Part shown: positions 17,329-25,395 of the stretch, piece by piece
How positions within the stretch are numbered: the first letter of the stretch is position 1
Layout: every line of letters begins with the position of its first letter
Assembly (NCBI GenBank): GCA_026395435.1
Contig: JAPLYT010000003.1
Coordinates: 199,328-238,834, forward strand
From: Candidatus Saccharimonadota bacterium
GTDB lineage: Bacteria; Patescibacteriota; Saccharimonadia; Saccharimonadales; AWTP1-31
Direction of reading: 5' to 3'
DNA length: 39,507 nt
Made by a program: the position numbers and the translations under genes
Notes under the pieces: generated by a model
Seen by the model: the letters and a program-made list of their open reading frames with translations, nothing else
What the model was told of the DNA's origin: nothing
The model's database searches: none

Positions 17329-19212
17329 ATGGATAAAGAACAAAATTTACACGCAATGAGGCACTCGTTGGCACATATTACCGCCAGTGCAGTTCAGCAG
17401 CTTTGGCCAGAAGCTAAGTTTGGCGTTGGGCCGGTCGTCGAAAATGGCTTTTATTATGATATTGATCTAGGCGACAAAACAATTTCCCACGATGATTTTG
17501 GTAAGATTGAGAAAAAGATGCGTGGTATTATCGCTCAAAACCAGACATTTCAACGAACTGAAAAGCCTATTGATGAAGCAATCGTTTGGGCAAAAGGCTC
17601 AGGGCAGCCCTACAAAGAAGAGCTTCTAAACGACCTCAAGAGGGCAGGTACCACCATCGCTAAGGATCTCGATGCTGACGAACTTGGTACTATTACCGAA
17701 GGAGATGCTCAGGTAGAAAACGTATCATTCTATTCGAATGGCCCATTTACCGATCTTTGTCGAGGTCCTCACCTTGAATCTACTGGTAAAGTCGGTGCCT
17801 TCAAGCTCATGCGCATTGCTGGTGCATATTGGCGCGGTAAAGAAGGGAACCCTCAAATGCAGCGCCTCTACGGTGTCGCCTTCGAAACACAAGAAGAACT
17901 AGACCACCACCTCCACATGCTCGAAGAAGCCAAAGCCCGCGACCACCGCAAGCTTGGCCGCGAACTCGACTTGTTCGTATTTTCAGATCTCGTTGGTCCA
18001 GGATTGCCTTTATTCACACCAAGAGGCACTACTATCCGCAGGCTACTAACAGAGTTAATGAGACAAATTGGCACTAAGTATGGAGCGCAAGAAGTAGAGA
18101 TTCCTCCGATGGCCAGGAGAGCACTTTATGAGAAGTCTGGACATGCACAGAAATTCACCGAAGAGCTTTTTGAAGTAAAGAGTCACTATGATATAGATTT
18201 TGTCCTCAAGCCAGTAAACTGCCCTCACCATATTCAGATATTTGATGCTGTACCAAGAAGCTATAAAGATTTACCAATACACTATATGCAAGTTACCAAT
18301 CAGCACCGTGATGAGAAGCCCGGACAACTCGGTGGTTTGCAGCGTACGCGATCTTTTGCGGTAGATGATGGCCATATTTTTCTTACGAGAGATAATCTAG
18401 AAGAAGTTATCGGCGGATTTTGTAAGACTATCGAAGAAGTACATACTGCTCTCGGGATGTACGGGGATCATTGGGTTTCACTATCACTTCGTGATCCATC
18501 CACACCCGACGCGTATGTCGGTGATGAAGCTGACTGGATTGAAGCCGAGAAAACACTAGCCCATATTAGTGACATACAGGGCCTTAATGCAAAACCAATG
18601 GAGGGCGAGGCTGCACTCTATGGTCCAAAACTTGATTTCATGTATAAGACAGTTACCGGTAATGAAACACAGCTCGCAACAATTCAGCTTGATTTTGCTA
18701 CACCTAAACGCTTTGAGCTTGAGTATATAGATGAAAATGGTGAGAAACAGACACCTATTATGGTACATCGAGCCATCCTGGGGTCACTTGAAAGATTCAT
18801 GGTAATTCTCATTGAGAAGACTGCTGGTTGGTTCCCATTCTGGCTAGCGCCAGAGCAGGTCCGAATTTTGACCATCAACGACACTGTTGGTGATTATGTC
18901 GATCAGATCAAAGAGGTTCTCGACGGTACTCTATTAATGAAACCAATAAAATATAACGAAGTTCGCTACAGTGTTGATATGCGAAACGAATCATTGGGTC
19001 GCAAAATACGCGATGCAGCCGGAATGAAAATTCCAGTTACGCTGATCGTTGGTCCAAAAGACGTCGAAGCCAAGGAAGTTAGTGTTCGCCTACAAGACGG
19101 AGAGCAAAAGGTTAAACTTAGCGATCTAAAAGATTTCCTACCTTTAATGAACGAGTTTACGAATTCGTTGCAACTATTCCTGCCGGTAAAGTTGCAACAT
19201 ATGGTCAGGTAG
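17329..19212 (+). CDS. thrS: Threonyl-tRNA synthetase without N-terminal TGS domain
   Basis: RHSLAHITASAVQQLWP, FTDLCRGPHLESTGKVGAFKL editing motifs, PVNCPHHIQIF, anticodon-binding C-terminus. Confidence 0.96.
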   Translation: MDKEQNLHAMRHSLAHITASAVQQLWPEAKFGVGPVVENGFYYDIDLGDKTISHDDFGKIEKKMRGIIAQNQTFQRTEKPIDEAIVWAKGSGQPYKEELLNDLKRAGTTIAKDLDADELGTITEGDAQVENVSFYSNGPFTDLCRGPHLESTGKVGAFKLMRIAGAYWRGKEGNPQMQRLYGVAFETQEELDHHLHMLEEAKARDHRKLGRELDLFVFSDLVGPGLPLFTPRGTTIRRLLTELMRQIGTKYGAQEVEIPPMARRALYEKSGHAQKFTEELFEVKSHYDIDFVLKPVNCPHHIQIFDAVPRSYKDLPIHYMQVTNQHRDEKPGQLGGLQRTRSFAVDDGHIFLTRDNLEEVIGGFCKTIEEVHTALGMYGDHWVSLSLRDPSTPDAYVGDEADWIEAEKTLAHISDIQGLNAKPMEGEAALYGPKLDFMYKTVTGNETQLATIQLDFATPKRFELEYIDENGEKQTPIMVHRAILGSLERFMVILIEKTAGWFPFWLAPEQVRILTINDTVGDYVDQIKEVLDGTLLMKPIKYNEVRYSVDMRNESLGRKIRDAAGMKIPVTLIVGPKDVEAKEVSVRLQDGEQKVKLSDLKDFLPLMNEFTNSLQLFLPVKLQHMVR

Positions 19213-19439
19213 CTGCCGCTTGTGGAGCTGCATGGGCTGCCTGGGAAGTTGGCCAGATCGCCCATACCGGCCCCTCGGACTTGCCTTGGCAACGAGTGGT
19301 CAATAAGCAAGGCGGTCTGGCTAGTGGCTACCCGGGTGGCAAGGCCGGACACAAAAAAGTCCTCGAGGCCGAGGGATTTGTTGTTAGTGATGACTATACG
19401 ATAGAGATTGGAAAATATTTATGGCATCCAATAAAGTAA
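19122..19439 (+). CDS. Alkyltransferase-like protein (ATL; MGMT-fold, Trp in place of active-site Cys); start unclear, -1 frame relative to thrS
   Basis: Frame reads FNERVYEFVATIPAGKVATYGQVAAACGAAWAAWEVGQIAHTGPSDLPWQRVVNKQGGLASGYPGGKAGHKKVLEAEGFVVSDDYTIEIGKYLWHPIK*; PWQRV replaces PCHRV; no ATG/GTG/TTG between TAG 19119 and the conserved domain. Confidence 0.8.
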   Translation, partial: RSKRFPTFNERVYEFVATIPAGKVATYGQVAAACGAAWAAWEVGQIAHTGPSDLPWQRVVNKQGGLASGYPGGKAGHKKVLEAEGFVVSDDYTIEIGKYLWHPIK

Positions 19440-20200
19440 AACCGCTAATAGTTATAGTAGGTCCAACGGCTAGTGGCAAGACTTCAGTCGCGATTGAAAT
19501 TGCTAAGAAATTTGACGGCGAGGTGATTTGCGCCGATTCTCGAACGGTTTATAAGGGTATGGATATTGGTACCGCCAAACCATCAATCTCTGAGCAAGAG
19601 GGAATTCGACATCATTTACTCGATATCGTACGTCCAGATCAGCAATTTACGGTTGCTGAATTTAAAACGCTAGCCGATAAAGCGATCAGCGATATTCGAA
19701 TGCGTGGCAAGTTGCCGATACTGGTTGGTGGTAGTGGCTTATATATTAACTCCGTGATTTATGATTATGATTTTGCCGGCTCAGATGGTCCGCGAGATTC
19801 TCAGAATCCAAGACATCTGAGTGCTGATACGCCAAAGCAAACGCCAGAATTGGTACCTGATACCGTCTTATTTGGTATTGAAGTAGATAAGGATGCGCTA
19901 AAGACTCGCATTAAACAGCGAGTTGAATCCATGGTAGCTAATGGGCTTGTCGAAGAGACGAAGTTGCTCGGAAGTACCTATGGCTGGGACATCGCTCCGA
20001 TGCAAGCATCGGCGTATACATCGTTTAGAGAATATATCGACGGATCGGTAGAACTCGTGGAAGCAATAGAACATTGCGCGCGTCTTGACGGTAGGTTGGC
20101 CAAAAAACAACGCACATGGTTTAAACGAAACAAAAGTATTCAATGGGTCGATAACCCCAGTAAAATTGTTGATTTAACGACAACGTTATTGAACAACTAG
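19421..20200 (+). CDS. miaA: tRNA dimethylallyltransferase MiaA (short form)
   Basis: VIVGPTASGKTSVAIEIAKKFDGEVICADSRTVYKGMDIGTAKPS. Confidence 0.95.
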   Translation: MASNKVKPLIVIVGPTASGKTSVAIEIAKKFDGEVICADSRTVYKGMDIGTAKPSISEQEGIRHHLLDIVRPDQQFTVAEFKTLADKAISDIRMRGKLPILVGGSGLYINSVIYDYDFAGSDGPRDSQNPRHLSADTPKQTPELVPDTVLFGIEVDKDALKTRIKQRVESMVANGLVEETKLLGSTYGWDIAPMQASAYTSFREYIDGSVELVEAIEHCARLDGRLAKKQRTWFKRNKSIQWVDNPSKIVDLTTTLLNN

Positions 20201-20237
20201 CATATCTTTGCCAGCGTTCGTCTGATACAATAATCGT

Positions 20238-20291
20238 ATGACTGAACAACTATCAGAAAATATTTCAAAACAGGAGATTCTCGATGATTGA
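20238..20291 (+). CDS. Possible 17-aa upstream ORF (MTEQLSENISKQEILDD) overlapping the next start
   Basis: ATG...TGA overlaps ATG 20284; GGAG inside. Confidence 0.3.
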   Translation: MTEQLSENISKQEILDD

Positions 20292-20877
20292 TCAATTGTT
20301 TGGTTCAAAAACACGCGTTAAATTACTCAATATGTTTTACGCTAACCCGAATCGGTCATTCTATGTCCGCGAGATAACCCGCAAGATAGACGAACAGATT
20401 AATTCGGTACGTCGAGAACTCGCCAATCTATTAAATATTGGAATCATTACATCTGAGACAACAAACAACAAGCTTTATTACGAAGTTAATCAAGACTATG
20501 AATACCATAAACCACTGACAACCATTTTTGGCGGATCACATACCTCGGAAACACAGGATGAAGCAAAAGAGACGATGCAAGCAGACCCCCTAAAGGCATT
20601 GGGTAACGTCGAACTCGCATTGCTGACAGGACAATTTACTCGTGATGAGCGTACAGGCATAGACTTATTGATTGTAGGTAATGTTAATCAGACTCAGGTC
20701 AATAAATACATTTCAAATCTTGAAAAACAAGAAGGCAAGGAAATCCGCTATACTGTAATGACGTTAGACGATTTTAAATATCGCCACCAGATCAAAGATC
20801 GCTTCATTGCGAATATTTTTGAGGCAAAGATTCAAATAATCGTCGACAAACACAAACTACTGAGTATAAAAGATTAG
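20284..20877 (+). CDS. Winged-helix transcriptional regulator
   Basis: DQLFGSKTRVKLLNMFYANPNRSFYVREITRKIDEQINSVRRELANLLNIGIIT. Confidence 0.75.
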   Translation: MIDQLFGSKTRVKLLNMFYANPNRSFYVREITRKIDEQINSVRRELANLLNIGIITSETTNNKLYYEVNQDYEYHKPLTTIFGGSHTSETQDEAKETMQADPLKALGNVELALLTGQFTRDERTGIDLLIVGNVNQTQVNKYISNLEKQEGKEIRYTVMTLDDFKYRHQIKDRFIANIFEAKIQIIVDKHKLLSIKD

Positions 20878-20895
20878 AAGGGTAATGGAGCAACT

Positions 20896-21525
20896 ATGGA
20901 AATACAATATTACGGCGGAAACTGCATCAAGATTACTACAAAAAAAGGTAGCGTCGTTATAGACGATACTATAAAAGCTCTTGGCGGCACATCTCCGGCG
21001 AAACCAACGGACGTCAATATCCATACTCAAAAAGTCGAGGGGAAATTGCCCGCTACACTTTTATTCATTGATGGGCCTGGTGAATATGAAGTTTCGAATA
21101 TTTCTGTTGTTGGCATCGCGGCAAGAGCTCATATGGAAGAGACTGCAGCTAAAAAGGTGGCAATGTATAAAATTGCTTGTGACGACATCCGTATAGCGGT
21201 GGTGGGGCACATATACCCAGAGCTTAGCGAAAGTCAGCTCGAAGCGCTTGGTGTTATTGATGTCTTGATCGTACCGGTAGGTGGTCATGGCTTCACGCTT
21301 GATGCCATCGGTGCAGCTAAAATAATCAAAAACATAGACCCAAAGATTATCATCCCAACTAATTATGCCGATAGTAAGCTTAACTATCCTGTTCCTGCCG
21401 CCGAACTCTTTGATGTCCTGAAGGAATGGGCGCTTGAACCTAAAGAAACAGTCTCAAAGCTCAAAGTTAAGGCCGCAGACTTATTGTTAGACAAAGCACA
21501 AGTCATTGTTCTTGAACGACAATAG
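20896..21525 (+). CDS. Metallo-beta-lactamase-fold (UlaG-like) hydrolase
   Basis: MEIQYYGGNCIKITTKKGSVVIDD; VLIVPVGGHGFTLDAIGAAKIIKNIDPKIIIPTNYAD. Confidence 0.75.
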   Translation: MEIQYYGGNCIKITTKKGSVVIDDTIKALGGTSPAKPTDVNIHTQKVEGKLPATLLFIDGPGEYEVSNISVVGIAARAHMEETAAKKVAMYKIACDDIRIAVVGHIYPELSESQLEALGVIDVLIVPVGGHGFTLDAIGAAKIIKNIDPKIIIPTNYADSKLNYPVPAAELFDVLKEWALEPKETVSKLKVKAADLLLDKAQVIVLERQ

Positions 21526-21542
21526 TAACTCCTGACTCAATA

Positions 21543-21571
21543 AAAATAACACCTTTCCAAGGTGTTATTTT
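21543..21571. terminator. Bidirectional terminator AAAATAACACCTT tcc AAGGTGTTATTTT
   Basis: Perfect 13-bp stem. Confidence 0.85.
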
Positions 21572-21883
21572 AATATTCAGCCACTTCAGGAAATAGTAGT
21601 TTTCATACGTATTAACGATAATACAGGAGTGTAATACGAGGAGATAGTGATGGGCGCAGTTAGTTGTACGAAAATACTACAAACGAGCACCTTTTTATTC
21701 GACATCTCAGAGAATTGCATTTAGCATTTTCGCTTTAGTACAAGACAATGAATTAGTGAACATCGTAATGAGGCGTATTAATGATACGGCTCATGAGAAG
21801 CGCAACTTTATGAAGCAGTATTGTGCAAAGAGTATTGGCATGCTGGTTGCATAGCGACCAGGATCACCAATACGGCGAAATGT

Positions 21884-22072
21884 CTAAAGGAGGCCTTTTT
21901 TCTTCAAAGTGCGTATAGCTTGTGTACTAATTTTCATAGTCACTTTACGGCCATCAACAACAATAGTTTTAGTCTGAAGATTGGGTTTCCAGACTTTTTT
22001 GGTATGACGCTGTGAGAAGCTGACATTGCTGCCATATTGCTTTCCTTTGCCGGTGAGTTCACATTTCTGCAT
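21884..22072 (-). CDS. rpmB: 50S ribosomal protein L28
   Basis: MQKCELTGKGKQYGSNVSFSQRHTKKVWKPNLQTKT. Confidence 0.93.
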   Translation of the reverse strand: MQKCELTGKGKQYGSNVSFSQRHTKKVWKPNLQTKTIVVDGRKVTMKISTQAIRTLKKKGLL

Positions 22073-22170
22073 GGTATTTAATTCCTATTAGATTCAAGGT
22101 GTTATTTTAGATGTATTACACCTTAAAGTCAAGTGTTAGGAGATGCTTTCTTTGATATACTAATAGCATT

Positions 22171-22800
22171 ATGTTTTCTCAAATGTCCGGAGCTGAATTA
22201 ATAATCATATTTGTATCCATTATCGTTTCAATGGGTATTCACGAAGCTATGCATGCCTTCACGTCTCATTGGCTCGGTGATACTACTGCAAAAGATATGG
22301 GACGGCTTACGCTGAACCCTTTCAAGCACATAGATATTATGACGACAGTTTTACTGCCTATGGTCTTAATTTTGGCCCGTCTTCAGCCGTTTTTTATCGC
22401 CAAGCCCGTACCATTTAATCCTGATAGGGTGAAATACGAAGAATTTGGAGCTGCGATGATCGGAATTGTTGGGCCTTTTACGAATCTGCTTCTGGCAGTT
22501 ATCGCTTCATTATTTCTTCACGCGTTCGGTATCGCGACAGGGACAGATGCATTCAATATCTTTAGTATATTCATCCAAGTCAATCTTAGCTTCTTTGTAT
22601 TCAATATGATTCCGTTCCCGCCACTCGACGGGTCAAGGCTGCTGTATGCTTTCGCCCCCGAGCCAGTCCAAAGAATTATGTATATGATCGAATCAGGTGG
22701 AATCATGACAATTGTTGTTTTCATGTTCCTACTTTTTCCCGTTGTGGGACCGGTTGTGAGTAGTATTGTCCAAAATCTCTATGTATTCCTCGTGGGCTAG
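22171..22800 (+). CDS. Site-2 protease (M50) family membrane metalloprotease
   Basis: GIHEAMHAF (HExxH-like HEAMH), NMIPFPPLDGSRLL. Confidence 0.92.
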   Translation: MFSQMSGAELIIIFVSIIVSMGIHEAMHAFTSHWLGDTTAKDMGRLTLNPFKHIDIMTTVLLPMVLILARLQPFFIAKPVPFNPDRVKYEEFGAAMIGIVGPFTNLLLAVIASLFLHAFGIATGTDAFNIFSIFIQVNLSFFVFNMIPFPPLDGSRLLYAFAPEPVQRIMYMIESGGIMTIVVFMFLLFPVVGPVVSSIVQNLYVFLVG

Positions 22801-22804
22801 GGAG

Positions 22805-22972
22805 TATACTAGTGACGTTAGGTGCCGACAATATGATAATCTGAATATTTATCATACGGGATTCCAATATTTGATCTAGCTGTGGCTAAGATCGTGAGGA
22901 GCCCCACCTGGGTTTCATTCCAGGTTGTCATGTCGGAAGCCTACGATAAAACACCCCGAAAGGGGTGTTTTA
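22805..22972 (+). ncRNA. Candidate structured ncRNA: closing stem, three hairpins, intrinsic terminator
   Basis: TATACT at 22805-22810; AGG..CCGACA (22820-22830)/TGTCGG..CCT (22931-22942); hairpins at 22832-22856, 22873-22893, 22906-22925; AACACCCC GAAA GGGGTGTTTT. Confidence 0.6.
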
Positions 22973-23019
22973 TTATTTCAATTTCACGCTAACATTACGA
23001 CTACGTTATAGTACCAAGC

Positions 23020-23832
23020 ATGAAAGCTTTAAAACTCAACCATGAATTCGCACAAGCAATTGTACAAGGGAAGAAGACTTCGACCTGGCGCGTCAATGAC
23101 GATAAAGACCTTCACGTCAATGACATGGTCACTCTAATCGATAAAGTCGACCCACTTAAGCCCGAGAGTTGGACCGGTATTGGAGTAGTCCAGATTTCGA
23201 GCATACTCGAAAAGCGCTTAGGAGAAATTGAGAAAAATGATGTACCACCAAATGAATTGTTGCCTGATAAAACTGAACTGCTAAAAATCTTCCAAGGATT
23301 TTACGGGCCACAGATCAATCTAGAGACGCCAGTAAAAATCATAAATTTTGCGAGAGCTACCAATACTGGAGTTTCTTTCCTAGAGTCTGCTGAATCAACG
23401 ATAAAATCATCACCGGCAGAAGTACAACTTTTCTCCGACGGTGGCTCTAGGGGCAACCCAGGGCCTTCTGCGTGTGGCTTTGCGCTGATTGATATGAAAG
23501 GGGAGGTCATCGTTGAAGATGGTCTATTTCTCGGCGTTACGACGAACAACCAAGCAGAATATCAATCATTGAAGCTCGGACTTGAGACGGCCCTTGCACG
23601 TCATTTTAAAATCGTCCATGTGTATATGGATAGTACACTGGTCGTGAATCAGATGAATGGTATTTATTCGGTCAAAAATCGTGATCTCATCCCGATTCAT
23701 CAATTTATTGTTGATCTTCTTCCTCGGTTTGAGAAAGTTATTTTTACATATATACCAAGAGAGCGTAACAAACGTGCCGATGCTAAAGTCAATGAAGTCT
23801 TAGATGCTGAAACTAAAAAATCACCCGGATGA
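23020..23832 (+). CDS. ASCH-like domain fused to RNase HI
   Basis: N-term MKALKLNHEFAQAIVQGKKTSTWRVNDD (ASCH-like); C-term LFSDGGSRGNPGPSACGFALID...TTNNQAEYQSLKLGLE...VYMDSTLVVNQMNG RNase HI DEDD motifs. Confidence 0.85.
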   Translation: MKALKLNHEFAQAIVQGKKTSTWRVNDDKDLHVNDMVTLIDKVDPLKPESWTGIGVVQISSILEKRLGEIEKNDVPPNELLPDKTELLKIFQGFYGPQINLETPVKIINFARATNTGVSFLESAESTIKSSPAEVQLFSDGGSRGNPGPSACGFALIDMKGEVIVEDGLFLGVTTNNQAEYQSLKLGLETALARHFKIVHVYMDSTLVVNQMNGIYSVKNRDLIPIHQFIVDLLPRFEKVIFTYIPRERNKRADAKVNEVLDAETKKSPG

Positions 23833-23840
23833 GGGTGATC
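23814..23840 (-). terminator. rnpB intrinsic terminator embedded in the 3' end of the RNase HI CDS
   Basis: - strand ATCACCC TCATCC GGGTGAT TTTTT. Confidence 0.85.
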
Positions 23841-23845
23841 GCTTA

Positions 23846-24219
23846 GTATCAGGCTATGTGTAAGCCGGGTTCTGTTTTTACCTCCGAAGAGGTAAACACT
23901 AATCATCTATCTAGTCCCATAATTGCTCATGGGATCAAGCGGGTCATAACATGCTCAGACGGGAGCCCTCTACGATACAGTAGATTTGAACATATTTCCT
24001 TGCAGCAGACAGGGTTTACCGTTTCATATCGTCACCGATACAAATTGCGAGCTCTTACCTCGCTCGTTTCACCCTTACCTCAAACAATGTTGAGGCGGTT
24101 TCGTTTCTGTGGCACTTTCCCTAAGGTTTCCCTCGGTTGCTGTTAACAACTGTCATCTCCCAGTGCTGCCCGGACTTTCCTCCCAAGTTGCCTTGGGCGA
24201 TTAGTCGATAACCTGACAA
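23846..24219 (-). ncRNA. rnpB: RNase P RNA (bacterial class A-like)
   Basis: - strand GGGAGGAAAGTCCGGGCAGCACTGGGAGA...ACAGAACCCGGCTTA; P1 TCAGGTTAT/ATAGCCTGA. Confidence 0.95.
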
Positions 24220-24223
24220 CAGT

Positions 24224-24252
24224 ATTATACCATAAAAATAACCACTTTGATC
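24224..24252 (-). promoter_or_regulatory. rnpB promoter (TATAAT -10, TTGATC -35)
   Basis: - strand TTGATC-N19-TATAAT just upstream of the rnpB 5' end. Confidence 0.6.
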
Positions 24253-24268
24253 AAGCAAAGTGGTTATT
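24232..24268 (-). terminator. Terminator of infC-rpmI-rplT operon, overlapping rnpB promoter
   Basis: - strand AATAACCACTTTG cttgat CAAAGTGGTTATT TTT. Confidence 0.85.
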
Positions 24269-24286
24269 CAATGTATCGAAATGAAT

Positions 24287-24631
24287 TTATTTTTGGCTAG
24301 CTTTGACGATTGCTGCAAAAGCAGTCGGCTCATTCACAGCAAGTTCACTCATGATCTTACGATCAATGGTAATGTTTGCGTTCTTGATTGCAGCGATTAA
24401 TCGGCTATAGGTTGTGCCGTTAATACGTGCAGCAGCGTTAATACGTGCATTCCATAGTGCGCGGAAGGTTCGCTTGCGGTTGCGGCGATCGCGGTATGCG
24501 AACTGGAGGCCCTTTGTGATGGCCTGTCGACCGCGCTTGATGCTTGATCGGTTACCACGGGTCATTCCCTTAGTAGCTTTACGAATTTTCTGGTGTCGTG
24601 CGTGGCTTGTAACGCCTCTTTTTACTCGCAT
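24287..24631 (-). CDS. rplT: 50S ribosomal protein L20
   Basis: [69 protein letters not shown]. Confidence 0.97.
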   Translation of the reverse strand: MRVKRGVTSHARHQKIRKATKGMTRGNRSSIKRGRQAITKGLQFAYRDRRNRKRTFRALWNARINAAARINGTTYSRLIAAIKNANITIDRKIMSELAVNEPTAFAAIVKASQK

Positions 24632-24634
24632 ATT

Positions 24635-24829
24635 CTATGCTCCTGACATTGTTTTAAGGGTTTTCTTAGCTTTTCCAGTGACAGCCTCTAATCCAGCTAG
24701 GCCTCGTTTTCGGGCACCGCTCTTTTTTTGCAAAAAGTGACTCGCCATTGAATGGCGTCTGAGGACTTTTCCGTTCTTAGTGACACGGATTCTATCTTTT
24801 GTACCGCTATGCGTCTTTAACTTTGGCAT
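24635..24829 (-). CDS. rpmI: 50S ribosomal protein L35
   Basis: MPKLKTHSGTKDRIRVTKNGKVLRRHSMASHFLQKKS. Confidence 0.96.
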   Translation of the reverse strand: MPKLKTHSGTKDRIRVTKNGKVLRRHSMASHFLQKKSGARKRGLAGLEAVTGKAKKTLKTMSGA

Positions 24830-25337
24830 TGTTGTTGCTCCTAATCACAAAACTTAACTGTTTACCGCTGAGTTGAGGCTGTTGATCGACTGCGATCATT
24901 TCACCAAAACCTGCTATTACTTTATCTGCAAGTTGAAATCCGAGGTCCTTGTGGGCAAGTTCACGTCCTCTATAGAAAACAGTGATCTTTACCTTATGAC
25001 CTGCTTCCAAGAAACCAATAATCTTTCGTGTTTTAACACCCAGATCATGTTCACCGATTTTCAGTCCAAATCGCATCTGTTTAACTTCGAAAGATTTGGC
25101 ACTACGTTTGTTTTTCTGTAGTTGCTTCGTCTTTTGATAGTTGAACTTTCCCCAGTCAATAATTTTAGCAACTGGTGGATTCGCTTCGGGTGAAATCTCT
25201 ACGAGATCTAATCCTTGTTCTTCAGCTAACTGTAGTGCTTCCTCGCGGGAGACTACTCCGAGCTGATTCCCATCTTGGTCGATTACTCGTAGTTGTGATG
25301 CTCGAATCATATGATTCAAGCGGGTTATCTTGGCGAT
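24807..25337 (-). CDS. infC: Translation initiation factor IF-3; probable AUC start at 25337 (track start TTG 25319)
   Basis: RLNHMIRASQLRVIDQDGNQLGVV; AAGGAG-CAAGCA-ATC upstream; overlaps rpmI start. Confidence 0.93.
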   Translation of the reverse strand: MAKITRLNHMIRASQLRVIDQDGNQLGVVSREEALQLAEEQGLDLVEISPEANPPVAKIIDWGKFNYQKTKQLQKNKRSAKSFEVKQMRFGLKIGEHDLGVKTRKIIGFLEAGHKVKITVFYRGRELAHKDLGFQLADKVIAGFGEMIAVDQQPQLSGKQLSFVIRSNNNAKVKDA

Positions 25338-25395
25338 TGCTTGCTCCTTGCATCGATTAAGGTTCGTACAAGTGTACCAAACATTACAACAGGGG

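Noticed and set aside
19222-19404. + strand ORF MELHGLPGKLARS...
   Set aside because: Out-of-frame reading of the ATL coding region; ATL frame matches a known family
23856-24146. + strand 96-aa ORF
   Set aside because: Antisense to rnpB; composition not protein-like
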